Part shown: in pieces, positions 9,024 to 18,120 of the stretch
Position numbering within the stretch: the first letter of the stretch is position 1
Layout of the letters: each line of letters opens with the position of its first letter
Assembly (NCBI GenBank): GCA_964475945.1
Contig: CAYYYF010000003.1
Coordinates: 1-64,000 of the forward strand
Origin: JBBIQH01 sp964475945
GTDB taxonomy: Archaea > Thermoproteota > Nitrososphaeria > Nitrososphaerales > Nitrosocaldaceae
Length of the DNA: 64,000 nt
Reading direction: 5' to 3'
Position numbers and translations under genes: made by a program
The notes under the pieces: model-generated
The model's input: the letters and a program-made list of their open reading frames with translations, nothing else
Database searches by the model: none
What the model was told of the DNA's origin: nothing

Positions 9024-9042
9024 AAAAAGTTTAGATTTATAT
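9024..9042 (+). promoter_or_regulatory. Promoter element duplicated at both decayed loci (copy 1)
   Basis: AAAAAGTTTAGATTTATAT is found here and again, identical over 19 bases, at 19561-19579. It contains a TATA-like TTTATAT 32 bases before the ATG at 9074. A shared ATTATTTGT/GTTATTTGT precedes it in both copies. This is the promoter region of the small secreted-protein gene and was copied along with the locus. Confidence 0.5.
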
Positions 9043-9073
9043 TTTAGGATAACAAAATAATAAGAGGGGTATG

Positions 9074-9724
9074 ATGAGTAGGAGGTATGTATTAACATAT
9101 GGTGCCTATGCTGGAGCATTCGTAGTATTAGGTATAGCAGTTATGTTAATTACAGGTGCAATAGGCTCTAATGTAAAATTTGCACAGGGAGGAGCTGTTG
9201 TAGTCTCATATGGTACAGTTGATAGTATGTATCCCGATGTTGTTAAAGAATGGGAGCAGAAAGTTATAGTAATAGATGATAGTATAATAGCAAAGTTTCC
9301 AAAGTCAGATACATTCAAGAGGTGCTTTACCATTATGGATATATACCTTAATAGCGACCCAGGCGAGGACTTCCCAGAATGGCTCGCAAAGATCAATGAG
9401 ATAAGGAATCAGGATCCCCTGCTTCATTTTGAGACTGATGGTGCTGGGGGTTTAGACGCTCTTTACACTGCTAAACAGGGCATATGTGGGATCAACTTAA
9501 GCATGTAAGAGGCTAATACATTAAAAGATATGATGAATGAATTATATAAGCAGAGGCATGGGAAGGATATAAATGTAACAAGCAATACCGATAAATCTTA
9601 TACTGTAGATGAGGGTGGGAGAGTAACAGGGGTTACTGATATAATGACTGAGGGAAGCAATATATTAGTTAGATATGGGGATAGGTACTATACCATCGGT
9701 GTATCCTTAGTATACACACCATAA
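9074..9724 (+). pseudogene. Small secreted protein with in-frame stop (copy 1)
   Basis: Starts MSRRYVLTYGAYAGAFVVLG, a signal peptide or membrane anchor. The frame runs to a TAA at 9506-9508 and then continues in the same frame (EANTLKDMMNELYKQRHG) to a stop near 9724, ending LVRYGDRYYTIGVSLVYTP. The C-terminal part resembles the C-terminal part of the paralogue at 19603-20281 (LIKYDDKYYRVGLIIQP), so both halves belong to one gene of about 216 codons. It is divergent from the sialidase-like pseudogene, as in copy 2. Function unknown. The ATG at 9071 is an alternative, but the paralogue supports 9074. Confidence 0.6.
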
Positions 9725-9786
9725 AGAATCATATAATTGGATGTAACTAGAGATAACTGTAAATATTGAATAATTAAAGTATATTT

Positions 9787-10209
9787 GTGCATATATGTGC
9801 ATCGGCTGATATTGAGTTTATACTTCATGCAACTGAGAGTATGGAGAAGGTACTTGATGCTATAAATAAAAACTTGATTAATATTGATGGGTTTACCACT
9901 ACCAGACTCACTGGCTACTTTGGTAATGAGATAATCTTATTAAGGTGCATATTTGATGCTTACAATGCTAGCATATTGGCATACAGGGTATTCTCATCAT
10001 TAAGCAATGAGGATCTTAAACATCTATACAACAACATTAACCTATACATGGATAAGGATACTCTATACATAAGGTTAAGCAAGCAAGATATGATCAATGG
10101 TAGGTTAAGACTCTCACAGAAGGATCCCATAAGGATAAGATTCAAGTTTGTAAAGAAGATGCATAACTCATTACTTGAGTATCTAAAGTGCATTAGGGAT
10201 GAGGGTTAA
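9787..10209 (+). CDS. Archaeal RNA-binding exosome-associated protein (DUF54-like)
   Basis: A 140-residue protein with a GTG start (MHICASADIEFILHATESMEKVLDAI). The pattern ATES-x-EKV near the N-terminus, GYFGNEI near 44-50, and a C-terminal segment about ligand or RNA contact (SQKDPIRIRFKF) match the archaeal RNA-binding family once annotated as an exosome subunit. It overlaps the RNase P Pop5 gene by 11 bases, and the pairing of these two genes is common in archaea. Role: RNA processing or decay. Confidence 0.7.
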   Translation: MHICASADIEFILHATESMEKVLDAINKNLINIDGFTTTRLTGYFGNEIILLRCIFDAYNASILAYRVFSSLSNEDLKHLYNNINLYMDKDTLYIRLSKQDMINGRLRLSQKDPIRIRFKFVKKMHNSLLEYLKCIRDEG

Positions 10210-10540
10210 GAGAAGGTATATACTAGCAGATAAGATAGATAATGCAGTAGCAGAGATAAATATCATAAAGGATGAGTATGAGAAGTTATACGGTAAGGAT
10301 GCACTTGCTAATGCAAATATACTACTTATAAACCTAAGGGGTGTAAATCAAGATATAAAGGATAGATTCATAGTTATAAGGTGTAACCTCAAGAGTTATA
10401 AACAGGTTATGGAGATCCTGCGCTCTATTGGTGTAAAGACATACCTAACCTCTGGTACATTAAGATCCCTTAAGAAGCAACTCTTAATAATAGCATACAA
10501 GAATATAGATGGGGATGAGGTAAGAGCCGCTCCAGGCTGA
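10199..10540 (+). CDS. rnp2: Ribonuclease P protein Pop5 (component 2)
   Basis: A 113-residue protein: basic start (MRVKRRYILADKI), a central FIVIRCNLKSYKQVMEIL strand-helix and the typical SGTLRSLKKQLL before the C-terminus, matching archaeal Pop5/Rpp14. Pop5 helps the catalytic RNase P RNA cut the 5' leader of tRNAs. Its start lies inside the end of the upstream exosome-associated gene. Its 3' end overlaps a possible C/D-box small RNA. Confidence 0.78.
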   Translation: MRVKRRYILADKIDNAVAEINIIKDEYEKLYGKDALANANILLINLRGVNQDIKDRFIVIRCNLKSYKQVMEILRSIGVKTYLTSGTLRSLKKQLLIIAYKNIDGDEVRAAPG

Positions 10541-10632
10541 GCATGATGCAATGAAGAGCTCGCGACAATCCGACCCATACATAAATACATAGAATAGAAA
10601 GGGTTTTAAGGCAATACATCATGGGTTAGCAT

Positions 10633-12108
10633 ATGAAGTATGATTACGATATAATTGTTGCAGGTGCTGGTATAGCAGGTATGGTGGCAGCATGTAGTGC
10701 AGCAAAGCATAGCAAGGGTAACCTAAGGATACTCGTGATAGATAGGAATGATGAGCATGAGGCTGGGAAGAAGTGCATAAATGGCTGGGTATGTGGTGAT
10801 GCTGTAGGCAAGAAGAATGTAGATTACATGAGCAAGTATATAGGCTTAACTCTAGACAGGCCTGAGATAGAGAGGGAGGTTAAGGGTGTTGTAGCATACT
10901 CACCAGACCATGAGACAGCAATATACTTTGATGGGGAGGGTTACATACTAAATAGAAGGTTATTACCCTTGAAGTATCTTAACCACGCATCAAAGCTAGG
11001 GATAGAGTTTAGATGGAGTGTAGCATTAAGGCAGGTAATAGCTGAGGATGGTTATGTTAAAGGTGTACAAGGAATTGATCTTAAGAGCAATGAACCATTC
11101 AAGGCTACTGCTAAGGTTGTTATAGACTGTACCGGTATAGCGTCAATGCTAAGATCAACCCTGCCTATAAAGAGTTACATACAGAGGAGTATAGATAAGG
11201 ATGACCTTGAGGCTACTGGCAGATATATACTCAAGTTTGATAGAGCAAATGATGATAGAATATACTTTGATCCAGATTATGCTATAATACATCTAGATCA
11301 GATGATAGCACCGGGGGGTTATGCATGGGTATTCCCTAAGGGAGATGATAAGGTTAACATAGGCTTAGGCGTGCAGCATAAGAGTCTGGAGTTAAGGAAT
11401 ACTATGCTTAAGAGAAGTGATACCCTCAAATCCCTTATAGATGCATATGTGGCAAGTAACCCAGCTATAAGTAATGCTCGGCTTGCTGATGGCGTAGAGG
11501 ATAATGGTAATGCATGGGGTACATGGCAGGTATCTGTTAGAAGGCAGAATGACTGCTTGGTAGCGAATGGTTATATGCTATGTGGAGACTCTGCATGGAT
11601 GCCAAAGCCACTTGATGCTGGAGGTATAGGGCCTGCTATTATAGCAGGTGTAATTGCTGGTAAGGATGCTGTTAATGCAGTAGAGGCATCAGATTACAGC
11701 ATGGATGCACTATGGCAATATAACATAGATTATGTGAATGAGTATGGATACAAGACAGCAGGGCTTGAGGTATTCAGAAGATTCCTACAGACATTATCGA
11801 ATGAGCAGATAAACTATGGTATGAAGCACTTCCTATCAAAGTTAGATATAGAGAGAATAACACAAGGAGAGCATCCAGACTTCGGCTATGTAGACAAGGT
11901 AAGTATATTCATAAGGGGTATGCTACATAGAAAGACGGCTGAGGGCTTAAGGTATACTGCAGAGAAGAATAAGGAGTTGGTTGAGCATTACAGGAACTAT
12001 CCTTCAAACCCTGAGAGGTTCAATGAATGGCATAACAGGCTTATGCATATACTTAATGATGCATTCGAGAGGTTCAAGGTTAGGCCTGAGATATACGCAG
12101 TGCATTAG
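10633..12108 (+). CDS. Geranylgeranyl reductase family FAD-dependent oxidoreductase
   Basis: A 491-residue flavoprotein with an N-terminal FAD-binding GAGIAGMVAACSAA near residues 11-24 and a family-typical KKCINGWVCGDAVG near 48-61. A second FAD motif (MLCGDSAWMPKPLDAGGIGPAI) lies near residues 316-337. This family saturates the geranylgeranyl chains of archaeal ether lipids, using reduced flavin. The 3' end overlaps endonuclease V on the other strand by 29 bases. It is probably monocistronic, with an upstream AT-rich promoter. Confidence 0.88.
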   Translation: MKYDYDIIVAGAGIAGMVAACSAAKHSKGNLRILVIDRNDEHEAGKKCINGWVCGDAVGKKNVDYMSKYIGLTLDRPEIEREVKGVVAYSPDHETAIYFDGEGYILNRRLLPLKYLNHASKLGIEFRWSVALRQVIAEDGYVKGVQGIDLKSNEPFKATAKVVIDCTGIASMLRSTLPIKSYIQRSIDKDDLEATGRYILKFDRANDDRIYFDPDYAIIHLDQMIAPGGYAWVFPKGDDKVNIGLGVQHKSLELRNTMLKRSDTLKSLIDAYVASNPAISNARLADGVEDNGNAWGTWQVSVRRQNDCLVANGYMLCGDSAWMPKPLDAGGIGPAIIAGVIAGKDAVNAVEASDYSMDALWQYNIDYVNEYGYKTAGLEVFRRFLQTLSNEQINYGMKHFLSKLDIERITQGEHPDFGYVDKVSIFIRGMLHRKTAEGLRYTAEKNKELVEHYRNYPSNPERFNEWHNRLMHILNDAFERFKVRPEIYAVH

Positions 12109-12721
12109 CATATCTATCGGCAAGCAGCAAAGGTAAAGGGTATAGTGCCTCTTGCACAGATGGATAGCATGATGTCTTAACTATATCTACAGCAGTATCA
12201 AGGCTTACCTTGTTCCCTATACTTACGTATACATTCTTATTCTTTAACCTTAATGCCTTACCTACAACCATACCATTAAGCATAACATTATTATCATCAT
12301 CAACTACGCATCCATGTAGTAGACTCTTGCTTACTCCTATTGTAGGCTTATCCATAATCAAGCCTATGTAGCATGCTAAGCCAAAGAGTCTAGGATGTAG
12401 CATACCATTACCATCTACCATTATTACATCATATCTAGCATGCAATCCATTTAATGCATTAATCATCGGAGCACCTTCCCTTAAGAATAGGTATGTGCTT
12501 ATATAAGGAATATACACTCTACATATAGAGTTAGAGATGCATACCTCTTCCTTGCTAAGATCTACAATTACAGAAGATGCATATGCCTTATCTGCTCTAT
12601 ATGCTACATCAACCCCACATACATACCTTTTATTACTATCATTTAATATATCATCCTTGATTACCTTAGATGCCATCCTAATCTGGTAATCCCTTACCCT
12701 CTTAAGCAGTTCGCCCTTCAT
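12080..12721 (-). CDS. nfi: Endonuclease V
   Basis: Cuts DNA (or RNA) next to deoxyinosine, repairing deaminated adenine. The 213-residue protein has the family motifs GVDVAY (catalytic Asp near residue 38), YIPYISTYLFLRE near 70-82, DGNGMLHPRLFGLACYIG near 102-119 and a conserved GVSKSLLHG. It overlaps the translin gene upstream on the same strand by 20 bases, so the two are probably co-transcribed. Confidence 0.93.
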   Translation of the reverse strand: MKGELLKRVRDYQIRMASKVIKDDILNDSNKRYVCGVDVAYRADKAYASSVIVDLSKEEVCISNSICRVYIPYISTYLFLREGAPMINALNGLHARYDVIMVDGNGMLHPRLFGLACYIGLIMDKPTIGVSKSLLHGCVVDDDNNVMLNGMVVGKALRLKNKNVYVSIGNKVSLDTAVDIVKTSCYPSVQEALYPLPLLLADRYANALRISQA

Positions 12722-13334
12722 CTCTCTTAATTATCCTGTTTAGGCTATCCATCATAGCCTGCCTCCTTACTTCTTCAGTAAGCATTGCTCTAACATCCTC
12801 AAGGAGTATCCTAGCAGTATCTATCTTCTTCCTTACACCATTTAGTATGTTATCATAAATAGCAAATTGGAGTAGTGATGAGTATAGATACTCCATAACC
12901 CCAAATAGCCTGCATGCATCGTTACCCTTACCCTCCCTAACCCTATCATATATCTGTCTCTTTAACTCTCCTATACAATCAAGTAAGCCTAATACATATG
13001 ATCTTGCATCTGCACCCAATTCATCCAGCAAGGGTATTCTATTATTGATTACTATACTAAATAATGCTTTAGCCTCTACCAACTCAGCCTCCACTGGTAT
13101 TACATATGCCTTAAGATCATCAACAGCAAGTACTTTAAGTTCTCTTACCATATTCTCTGCCTTGCTTATATATTCAATTGCATTATTTATTCTACCAGTA
13201 TGTATACTTACTATGGATCTACTGCACAGCATTAATGCATCCCTACTACCTTTTATAAGCCTCTCCCTCCTATCCTCTATACCCTTAAGATACTCTAATG
13301 CTTTATCTAAAGAATCCCTTATCTCAATGCCCAT
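12702..13334 (-). CDS. Translin family protein
   Basis: A 210-residue all-helical protein (RERLIKGSRDALMLCSRSIVSIHTG, VPVEAELVEAKALFSIVIN-like segment, then GLLDCIGELKRQIYDRVREG). It fits the archaeal translin family. Translin-like proteins bind single-stranded RNA or DNA and act in RNA processing. The overlap with endonuclease V suggests coupled expression in nucleic-acid maintenance. Confidence 0.85.
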   Translation of the reverse strand: MGIEIRDSLDKALEYLKGIEDRRERLIKGSRDALMLCSRSIVSIHTGRINNAIEYISKAENMVRELKVLAVDDLKAYVIPVEAELVEAKALFSIVINNRIPLLDELGADARSYVLGLLDCIGELKRQIYDRVREGKGNDACRLFGVMEYLYSSLLQFAIYDNILNGVRKKIDTARILLEDVRAMLTEEVRRQAMMDSLNRIIKRDEGRTA

Positions 13335-13374
13335 CCATTATAGTTACTTAAGATATAAATAAATAGATTGAGAG

Positions 13375-14058
13375 ATGCCTACTATCATGGATCTTAACAG
13401 TGCTATAACGAGCAAAGAGATGATGGAGATAGAGGAGAAGGCAGATAATATGGGTATCTCAAGATTACTCATGATGGAGAATGCTGGTGCTGGAGTTGCG
13501 TATAACATAGTAAGGATGTATGATAAGAAGGATATCAAGTATTGCAAGGTAGTTGTTATATGTGGTTTAGGGAATAATGGTGGTGATGCCATGGTATCTG
13601 CAAGGCACCTTGCATACTATGGCTCTAATATAACAGTAATACTACTTGGTAGTAGCAAGGGCATAAAGACACATGAGGCTAAAACCAACTATAACATCCT
13701 TGCAAGGATGAGGAGTATAAAGGTAATAGAGGCAGAGAGTATAGATGATAATATAAAGAGTATAATAAGTAGTGCTGATATAATAATAGATGGTATATTT
13801 GGTACTGGTATAAAAGGAGAGATAAAAGAACCATATTCTACTGCTATCGATGTTATAAATGCATCAGATGCTTACAAGGTAGCAGTTGATATACCCTCTG
13901 GTCTAGATCCTGATACTGGGTATATATATGGCAAGTGTGTAAGAGCAGACATCACAGTAACATTCCATAGATTAAAGAAAGGATTGGTAGATAGTGGCAA
14001 GAATACTGGTAGGGTAATAGTATGGAATATAGGCATACCCTTAGATGCTGAAAGGTAA
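13375..14058 (+). CDS. nnrE: NAD(P)H-hydrate epimerase (YjeF N-terminal domain)
   Basis: Epimerises damaged R-NAD(P)HX to the S form so that a dehydratase can repair it. The 227-residue protein has the YjeF_N motifs LLMMENAGAGVAYNI, CGLGNNGGDAMVSARHL near residues 63-79, DGIFGTGIKGEIKEPY near 141-156 and VDIPSGLDPDTG near 168-179. It lacks the C-terminal kinase-like dehydratase domain that many archaea fuse to it, so the dehydratase must be encoded elsewhere. It is divergent from the translin gene by 40 bases. Confidence 0.9.
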   Translation: MPTIMDLNSAITSKEMMEIEEKADNMGISRLLMMENAGAGVAYNIVRMYDKKDIKYCKVVVICGLGNNGGDAMVSARHLAYYGSNITVILLGSSKGIKTHEAKTNYNILARMRSIKVIEAESIDDNIKSIISSADIIIDGIFGTGIKGEIKEPYSTAIDVINASDAYKVAVDIPSGLDPDTGYIYGKCVRADITVTFHRLKKGLVDSGKNTGRVIVWNIGIPLDAER

Positions 14059-14092
14059 AAGATTTATTTAATAATTAAGGGTAAGGCATGCC

Positions 14093-14701
14093 ATGAAGGT
14101 TAAGCAGATCAAGGTTGGGCATATGGCTAACTTTACATACATAGTATGGGATGAGGATACAAGAAAGGCAGCAGTTATAGATCCTTCATGGGATCTTGAG
14201 AGGGTTATAGAGTTTATAAAGAGCAATTCCCTTACGCTAGAATATATAATAAATACACATACGCACTTTGATCATATATTAGGGAATGAGCAACTCAAGG
14301 CTATCTTCCCTACTGCAAGGATAGTAATGCATAAGAATGCTACTATAAGCAGGGATATTGAGGTTGATGACTCTAGCATAATAGAGTTAGGGGATGTGAA
14401 GATAAAGGTGCTTCATACCCCTGGACACTCAAAGGATAGTATATGTTTACTTGCTGAAAATATACTGTTTACAGGGGATACGTTATTTGTAGGCACTTGT
14501 GGTAGGGTAGATCTGGAGGGAGGTAGCGCAGCAGAGATGTATGATAGCCTAAGGAGGATATCTATGCTTGATGATAACATAACTATATACCCTGGACATG
14601 ACTATGGTGATGAGTACTCAACTATAGGCAAAGAGAAGGTAAGTAACCCTGTTCTAAGGCCAATGAGCAAGGAGGAGTTCATCAGATTCATGGGCGAGTA
14701 A
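14093..14701 (+). CDS. Metallo-beta-lactamase-fold hydrolase (glyoxalase II-like)
   Basis: A 202-residue MBL-fold hydrolase. Metal-binding motifs: THTHFDHILGN near residues 60-70, HTPGHSKDS near 106-114 and GDTLFVGTCGRVDL near 128-141, with a C-terminal YPGHDYG. The order matches the glyoxalase II / persulfide dioxygenase branch; the true substrate cannot be read from sequence. It starts 34 bases after nnrE and is followed after 2 bases by the cobT-like gene. Confidence 0.9.
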   Translation: MKVKQIKVGHMANFTYIVWDEDTRKAAVIDPSWDLERVIEFIKSNSLTLEYIINTHTHFDHILGNEQLKAIFPTARIVMHKNATISRDIEVDDSSIIELGDVKIKVLHTPGHSKDSICLLAENILFTGDTLFVGTCGRVDLEGGSAAEMYDSLRRISMLDDNITIYPGHDYGDEYSTIGKEKVSNPVLRPMSKEEFIRFMGE

Positions 14702-14703
14702 TT

Positions 14704-15816
14704 ATGGATGGTATAAAGATAGCACTTAATGAGGATAAAGGCAAGAAGTTCATTGAGAGCATACAAGGTAGAGGATTTAGGTTCGTACTATCTATAGCCT
14801 ATACAGCGACTGCAGAGATAGATGGGATAACTGTTGCAGGTGCAGATAAGGATATGATCAAGTATACTCCACCAGCAGATGCAGAATTCCTTTACTCTGG
14901 CAGATGCAAGTGCATAGATACAATACCAGCAACACCAGATGGTAAGCCTACACCAGCACTGATAACTAGGGCAGCACTAAGGTTAGCAGGGATAAAACCA
15001 TACATCATAGATGCTGGGAGTAAGATTAAGCCTATGGTATCGCATTACACACTATCTGTTAAGCATGGTAAGAATATAGCATATGGGAATGCATTGAGCA
15101 AGGAGGATGTTGAGGATGCTTTCTATTCTAGCATAGAGTTAGGGCATATACTTGGCAAGAGTGCAGAGTGCTTGGTTATAGGGGAGAGTGTACCTGCAGG
15201 GACAACTACAGCATTAGCAGTTATGCTAGCCTTAGGTATAGATGCTAGATACAAGGTAAGCAGTAGTATGCCAGATAACCCTCATAACCTTAAACTTAAT
15301 GTAGCATATCAAGGGCTTAGAAGTGCTGGGATAGAGATAGGGTCTCTAGCAGAGAGACCATTGGATGCAGTAGCCATGCTTGGGGATCCTATGATGCCCT
15401 GTGTAGTAGGCTTGAGTATAGGTGCCGTAAAGCATGCTAATTCAAAGGTTATTCTTGCTGGTGGTACGCAAATGGCTGCTATACTTGGATTAATAAAGTC
15501 TATAGAACCAGATATACTGAATGTGAATAGCATAGCTATTGCTACAACATCTTATGTTATAAATGATGAATCTGCTGATATGAGAGGATTGATAGCATCC
15601 ATAGATGATAACATCTGCATTCTATACTATGATCCACTCCTTGCAAGGTCAAGTAAGCATGGGTTAAGGGCTTACGCTAATGGCTTTGTTAAGGAGGGTG
15701 TCGGTGCAGGTGGTGCATGCATAGCAGCAGTAGCAAAGATACGTGATATAAGCAATATGGATATACTCAATGCTATAGAGAGGGAGTACGAGTCTACTGT
15801 TGAGAAGCGTAAATAG
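14704..15816 (+). CDS. cobT: CobT-like nicotinate-nucleotide phosphoribosyltransferase (archaeal)
   Basis: A 370-residue member of the archaeal CobT-like family (UPF0284). Family landmarks: GRCKCIDTIPATPDGKPTPA near residues 67-86, VIGESVPAGTTTALAVMLAL near 158-177 and ILAGGTQMAAILGLI near 250-264. Members are linked to activation of the lower-ligand base in cobalamin assembly. Ammonia-oxidising archaea make cobalamin, which fits. The 2-base gap from the MBL gene suggests co-transcription. Confidence 0.88.
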   Translation: MDGIKIALNEDKGKKFIESIQGRGFRFVLSIAYTATAEIDGITVAGADKDMIKYTPPADAEFLYSGRCKCIDTIPATPDGKPTPALITRAALRLAGIKPYIIDAGSKIKPMVSHYTLSVKHGKNIAYGNALSKEDVEDAFYSSIELGHILGKSAECLVIGESVPAGTTTALAVMLALGIDARYKVSSSMPDNPHNLKLNVAYQGLRSAGIEIGSLAERPLDAVAMLGDPMMPCVVGLSIGAVKHANSKVILAGGTQMAAILGLIKSIEPDILNVNSIAIATTSYVINDESADMRGLIASIDDNICILYYDPLLARSSKHGLRAYANGFVKEGVGAGGACIAAVAKIRDISNMDILNAIEREYESTVEKRK

Positions 15817-15871
15817 CAATTAACATTGTTTAGTATATATAGGGTTTATATACCCAATACTTATAAGGTAT

Positions 15872-16438
15872 ATGAGTATGCCACAGACAAAACCAATAGT
15901 AAGTATAGAGAATGTGGTAGCATCTGCATCAGTTAACCAAACAATAAATCTAAATCAGATAACCAACCTATTCCCAGATGTTGAGTATCATCCAGATCAG
16001 TTCCCAGGATTAGTATTTAGATTAAAGTCACCAAAGACAGCTACACTTATATTCAGCTCAGGTAAGATGGTATGCACTGGATCAAAGTCTGAGGAACAGG
16101 CTATCAAGGCAGTAAAGACTGTTGTAAGCAAGCTTAAGAAGGCAGGTGTACCTATAGAGAATGAGCCTATAATAGAGATACAGAATATAGTAGCATCTGC
16201 TAGCCTAGGAGGCAAGATACATCTAGAGCAGGCAGCAAGAACATTGCCTAGAAGTATGTATGAGCCAGAGCAGTTCCCAGGATTGATACATAGGATGATA
16301 GATCCAAAGACTGTAATACTGCTCTTTGCATCTGGTAAGTTAGTATGCACTGGTGCAAAGAAGGAAGAGGATGTATACAGGGCAGTACATAACTTGCATG
16401 TTCAACTTGAAGAAAAGAATCTGATGATATACAAATAG
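15872..16438 (+). CDS. tbp: TATA-box-binding protein
   Basis: General transcription factor that binds and bends the TATA box and recruits TFB. The 188-residue protein has two homologous repeats: IENVVASASVNQTINLNQI...FPGLVFRLKSPKTATLIFSSGKMVCTG-like first half (residues 10-85) and IQNIVASASLGGKIHLEQA...CTGAKKEEDV-like second half (residues 100-180). The saddle-forming phrases FPGLVFR and FPGLIHR are intact. Its own TATA-like element (TTTATATAC) lies just upstream. Confidence 0.97.
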   Translation: MSMPQTKPIVSIENVVASASVNQTINLNQITNLFPDVEYHPDQFPGLVFRLKSPKTATLIFSSGKMVCTGSKSEEQAIKAVKTVVSKLKKAGVPIENEPIIEIQNIVASASLGGKIHLEQAARTLPRSMYEPEQFPGLIHRMIDPKTVILLFASGKLVCTGAKKEEDVYRAVHNLHVQLEEKNLMIYK

Positions 16439-16466
16439 TAATTCTATAATAATCAATTTTTATGTA

Positions 16467-17057
16467 CTACTCTTTTATCTGTACTTTTATAGCCCTTAGC
16501 ATATCCTCATCCAGTATATTAGAGTTGTATAGGAACTCTGCTATCTCCTTTATACTTGTTACGCTAACAAGGCTTATACCATTATCTGCAAGTAATCTAC
16601 TTGCACCTTCGCACCTGTCTATAAGCACCAATGCATAGTTTACAATACCACCATTACTCCTAACTACCTCTGCAGCATGGAGTAAGGATTTACCAGTAGT
16701 TACAACATCATCTAGCAAGAGTACATTGGAGCCAGGGCTAAGGTAACCCTCAAGTAGCTTTGCTGTACCATGGTTCTTGGGCTCCATCCTAACATATACC
16801 ATACCCTTTCCTAGGGAGTATGCTAATACAGATGCGTATGCCAAGCCAGCAGTAGGTATACTACATATGTAATCTATAGGGGATAGATGCTTAATCTTAT
16901 CCTTCAATGCATCTATAGCCATCTTAAAGTATGCTGGGAAGCTAGGCAATGTTCTAAGGTCAATGTAGTATGTGCTCTCCTTACCACTTGCAAGTTTGAA
17001 TAAGCCAAACCTTATTGAATCTGATTTGACCAAGAACTCCGCTAGCCCTTCCAGCAT
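16467..17057 (-). CDS. pyrE: Orotate phosphoribosyltransferase
   Basis: Converts orotate and PRPP to orotidine monophosphate in pyrimidine synthesis. The 196-residue protein has the FKLASGKESTYYIDLR segment near 20-35 and the PRPP-binding motif VLLLDDVVTTGKSLLHAAE near 112-130. It converges with tbp and is divergent from the LarA-like gene, 36 bases away. Confidence 0.94.
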   Translation of the reverse strand: MLEGLAEFLVKSDSIRFGLFKLASGKESTYYIDLRTLPSFPAYFKMAIDALKDKIKHLSPIDYICSIPTAGLAYASVLAYSLGKGMVYVRMEPKNHGTAKLLEGYLSPGSNVLLLDDVVTTGKSLLHAAEVVRSNGGIVNYALVLIDRCEGASRLLADNGISLVSVTSIKEIAEFLYNSNILDEDMLRAIKVQIKE

Positions 17058-17093
17058 AGATTTATTATCCTTCCCTATTATAATACTCTTACT

Positions 17094-18119
17094 ATGCCAG
17101 AACTATGGCTAAGGTATGGTACTACTGATCTAGTGCTTGATATAAAGAGCGAGTATCTATTAAGGCATGTTAAGTTAGAGGATAAAGAGAAGGATTCTAT
17201 AACCAAAGAGCTTGACTCTATACATGGCAATTATGATGTTGTTATGCTTGATGCCTCGGATACAACATTTAGGATAGTTGATGCCTTAAGGAATCAAGTA
17301 AGCATAGGCAATATCTATACAATAAAAGGGCTCAAGTATAAGGGGTTAAAAGGGTTAAGTCTAGATGATATAACCAATGATAATGATAAAGAGTATATAT
17401 TCGTATCAAGAGCAATGCTAGACCCAATATTCAAGTACTCATGCACATTAACGAGGCTGATAAGACATGATAAAGGGTTGATGCTTAAGGTATTCCATGA
17501 GTATATCAAGCAGAATAGTAAGGATAACCATTATACACATACCCTAAATCCCCTTGATTACTATAATTTAAATATAAATGGGAAGAGCATAGAGGTAGCA
17601 TACAATGCAGATGGTATAACTGCATTAAAGGTTAGTGATATTAAAGGTTCATATGATGCAGCATCTGGTCTATTGAGCAAGCAGACTTTAGAGTATTGTA
17701 GAGCATGCATAGTAAGCCCAGGGTTAGTACATAATCTAAGCGATGCATTAATTGCACTATGGAATGTGATGGGAGTAGTTAAGGATCATGGTATAGTAGT
17801 GCTACTTGCTGAGTGCATAGATGGGTTAGGTGAAGCATTTGAGATACTCATAGATGGTAGACTTGATTATAATAATCCAAGTAGATACCTTGATGGCTTG
17901 GAGTATATACATATACTTAAATCTGCTATGAGTATGTATGAGGTGTGCTTGGTAACTATGCTACCAGAGTCATACCTTAGGAGGCTTGGTCTTTTATGGT
18001 TTAGAAGGGTTAACGATGCATTACAGTATATACTCAAGAGAAGTAAGCAGAAGGTTATGGTTGTATCTGATGCTTGCATGATTGATATCACTAATCAAAT
18101 AAATTTAGAGAATAAATAA
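17094..18119 (+). CDS. LarA/DUF2088-like protein (tentative)
   Basis: A 341-residue protein that starts LWLRYGTTDLVLDI, like the LRYG/lactate-racemase N-terminus. It has a C-terminal KDHGIVVLLAECIDGLGEAFEIL near residues 230-252, like the glycine-rich C-terminal part of LarA-type proteins. I do not see the full set of LarA catalytic histidines, and no nickel-pincer synthesis genes lie nearby, so racemase activity is doubtful. It is divergent from pyrE and ends just before the second decayed sialidase-like gene. It may be a conserved archaeal protein of unknown role. Confidence 0.5.
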   Translation: MPELWLRYGTTDLVLDIKSEYLLRHVKLEDKEKDSITKELDSIHGNYDVVMLDASDTTFRIVDALRNQVSIGNIYTIKGLKYKGLKGLSLDDITNDNDKEYIFVSRAMLDPIFKYSCTLTRLIRHDKGLMLKVFHEYIKQNSKDNHYTHTLNPLDYYNLNINGKSIEVAYNADGITALKVSDIKGSYDAASGLLSKQTLEYCRACIVSPGLVHNLSDALIALWNVMGVVKDHGIVVLLAECIDGLGEAFEILIDGRLDYNNPSRYLDGLEYIHILKSAMSMYEVCLVTMLPESYLRRLGLLWFRRVNDALQYILKRSKQKVMVVSDACMIDITNQINLENK

Positions 18120-18120
18120 A

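Noticed and set aside
9530..9724. A separate small gene after the stop of the secreted protein
   Set aside because: The reading frame is the same as the upstream gene, and the paralogue at 19603-20281 aligns across the stop. It is the second half of one broken gene.
7418..9724. Programmed frameshifting as the cause of the broken sialidase-like gene
   Set aside because: The disruptions include stops and length changes at several different places, and no repeated slip motif is visible. Decay is simpler, though not proven.
17094..18119. Confident lactate racemase (LarA) call
   Set aside because: Only the N- and C-terminal patterns match; the catalytic histidine set and the nickel-pincer genes are not visible.
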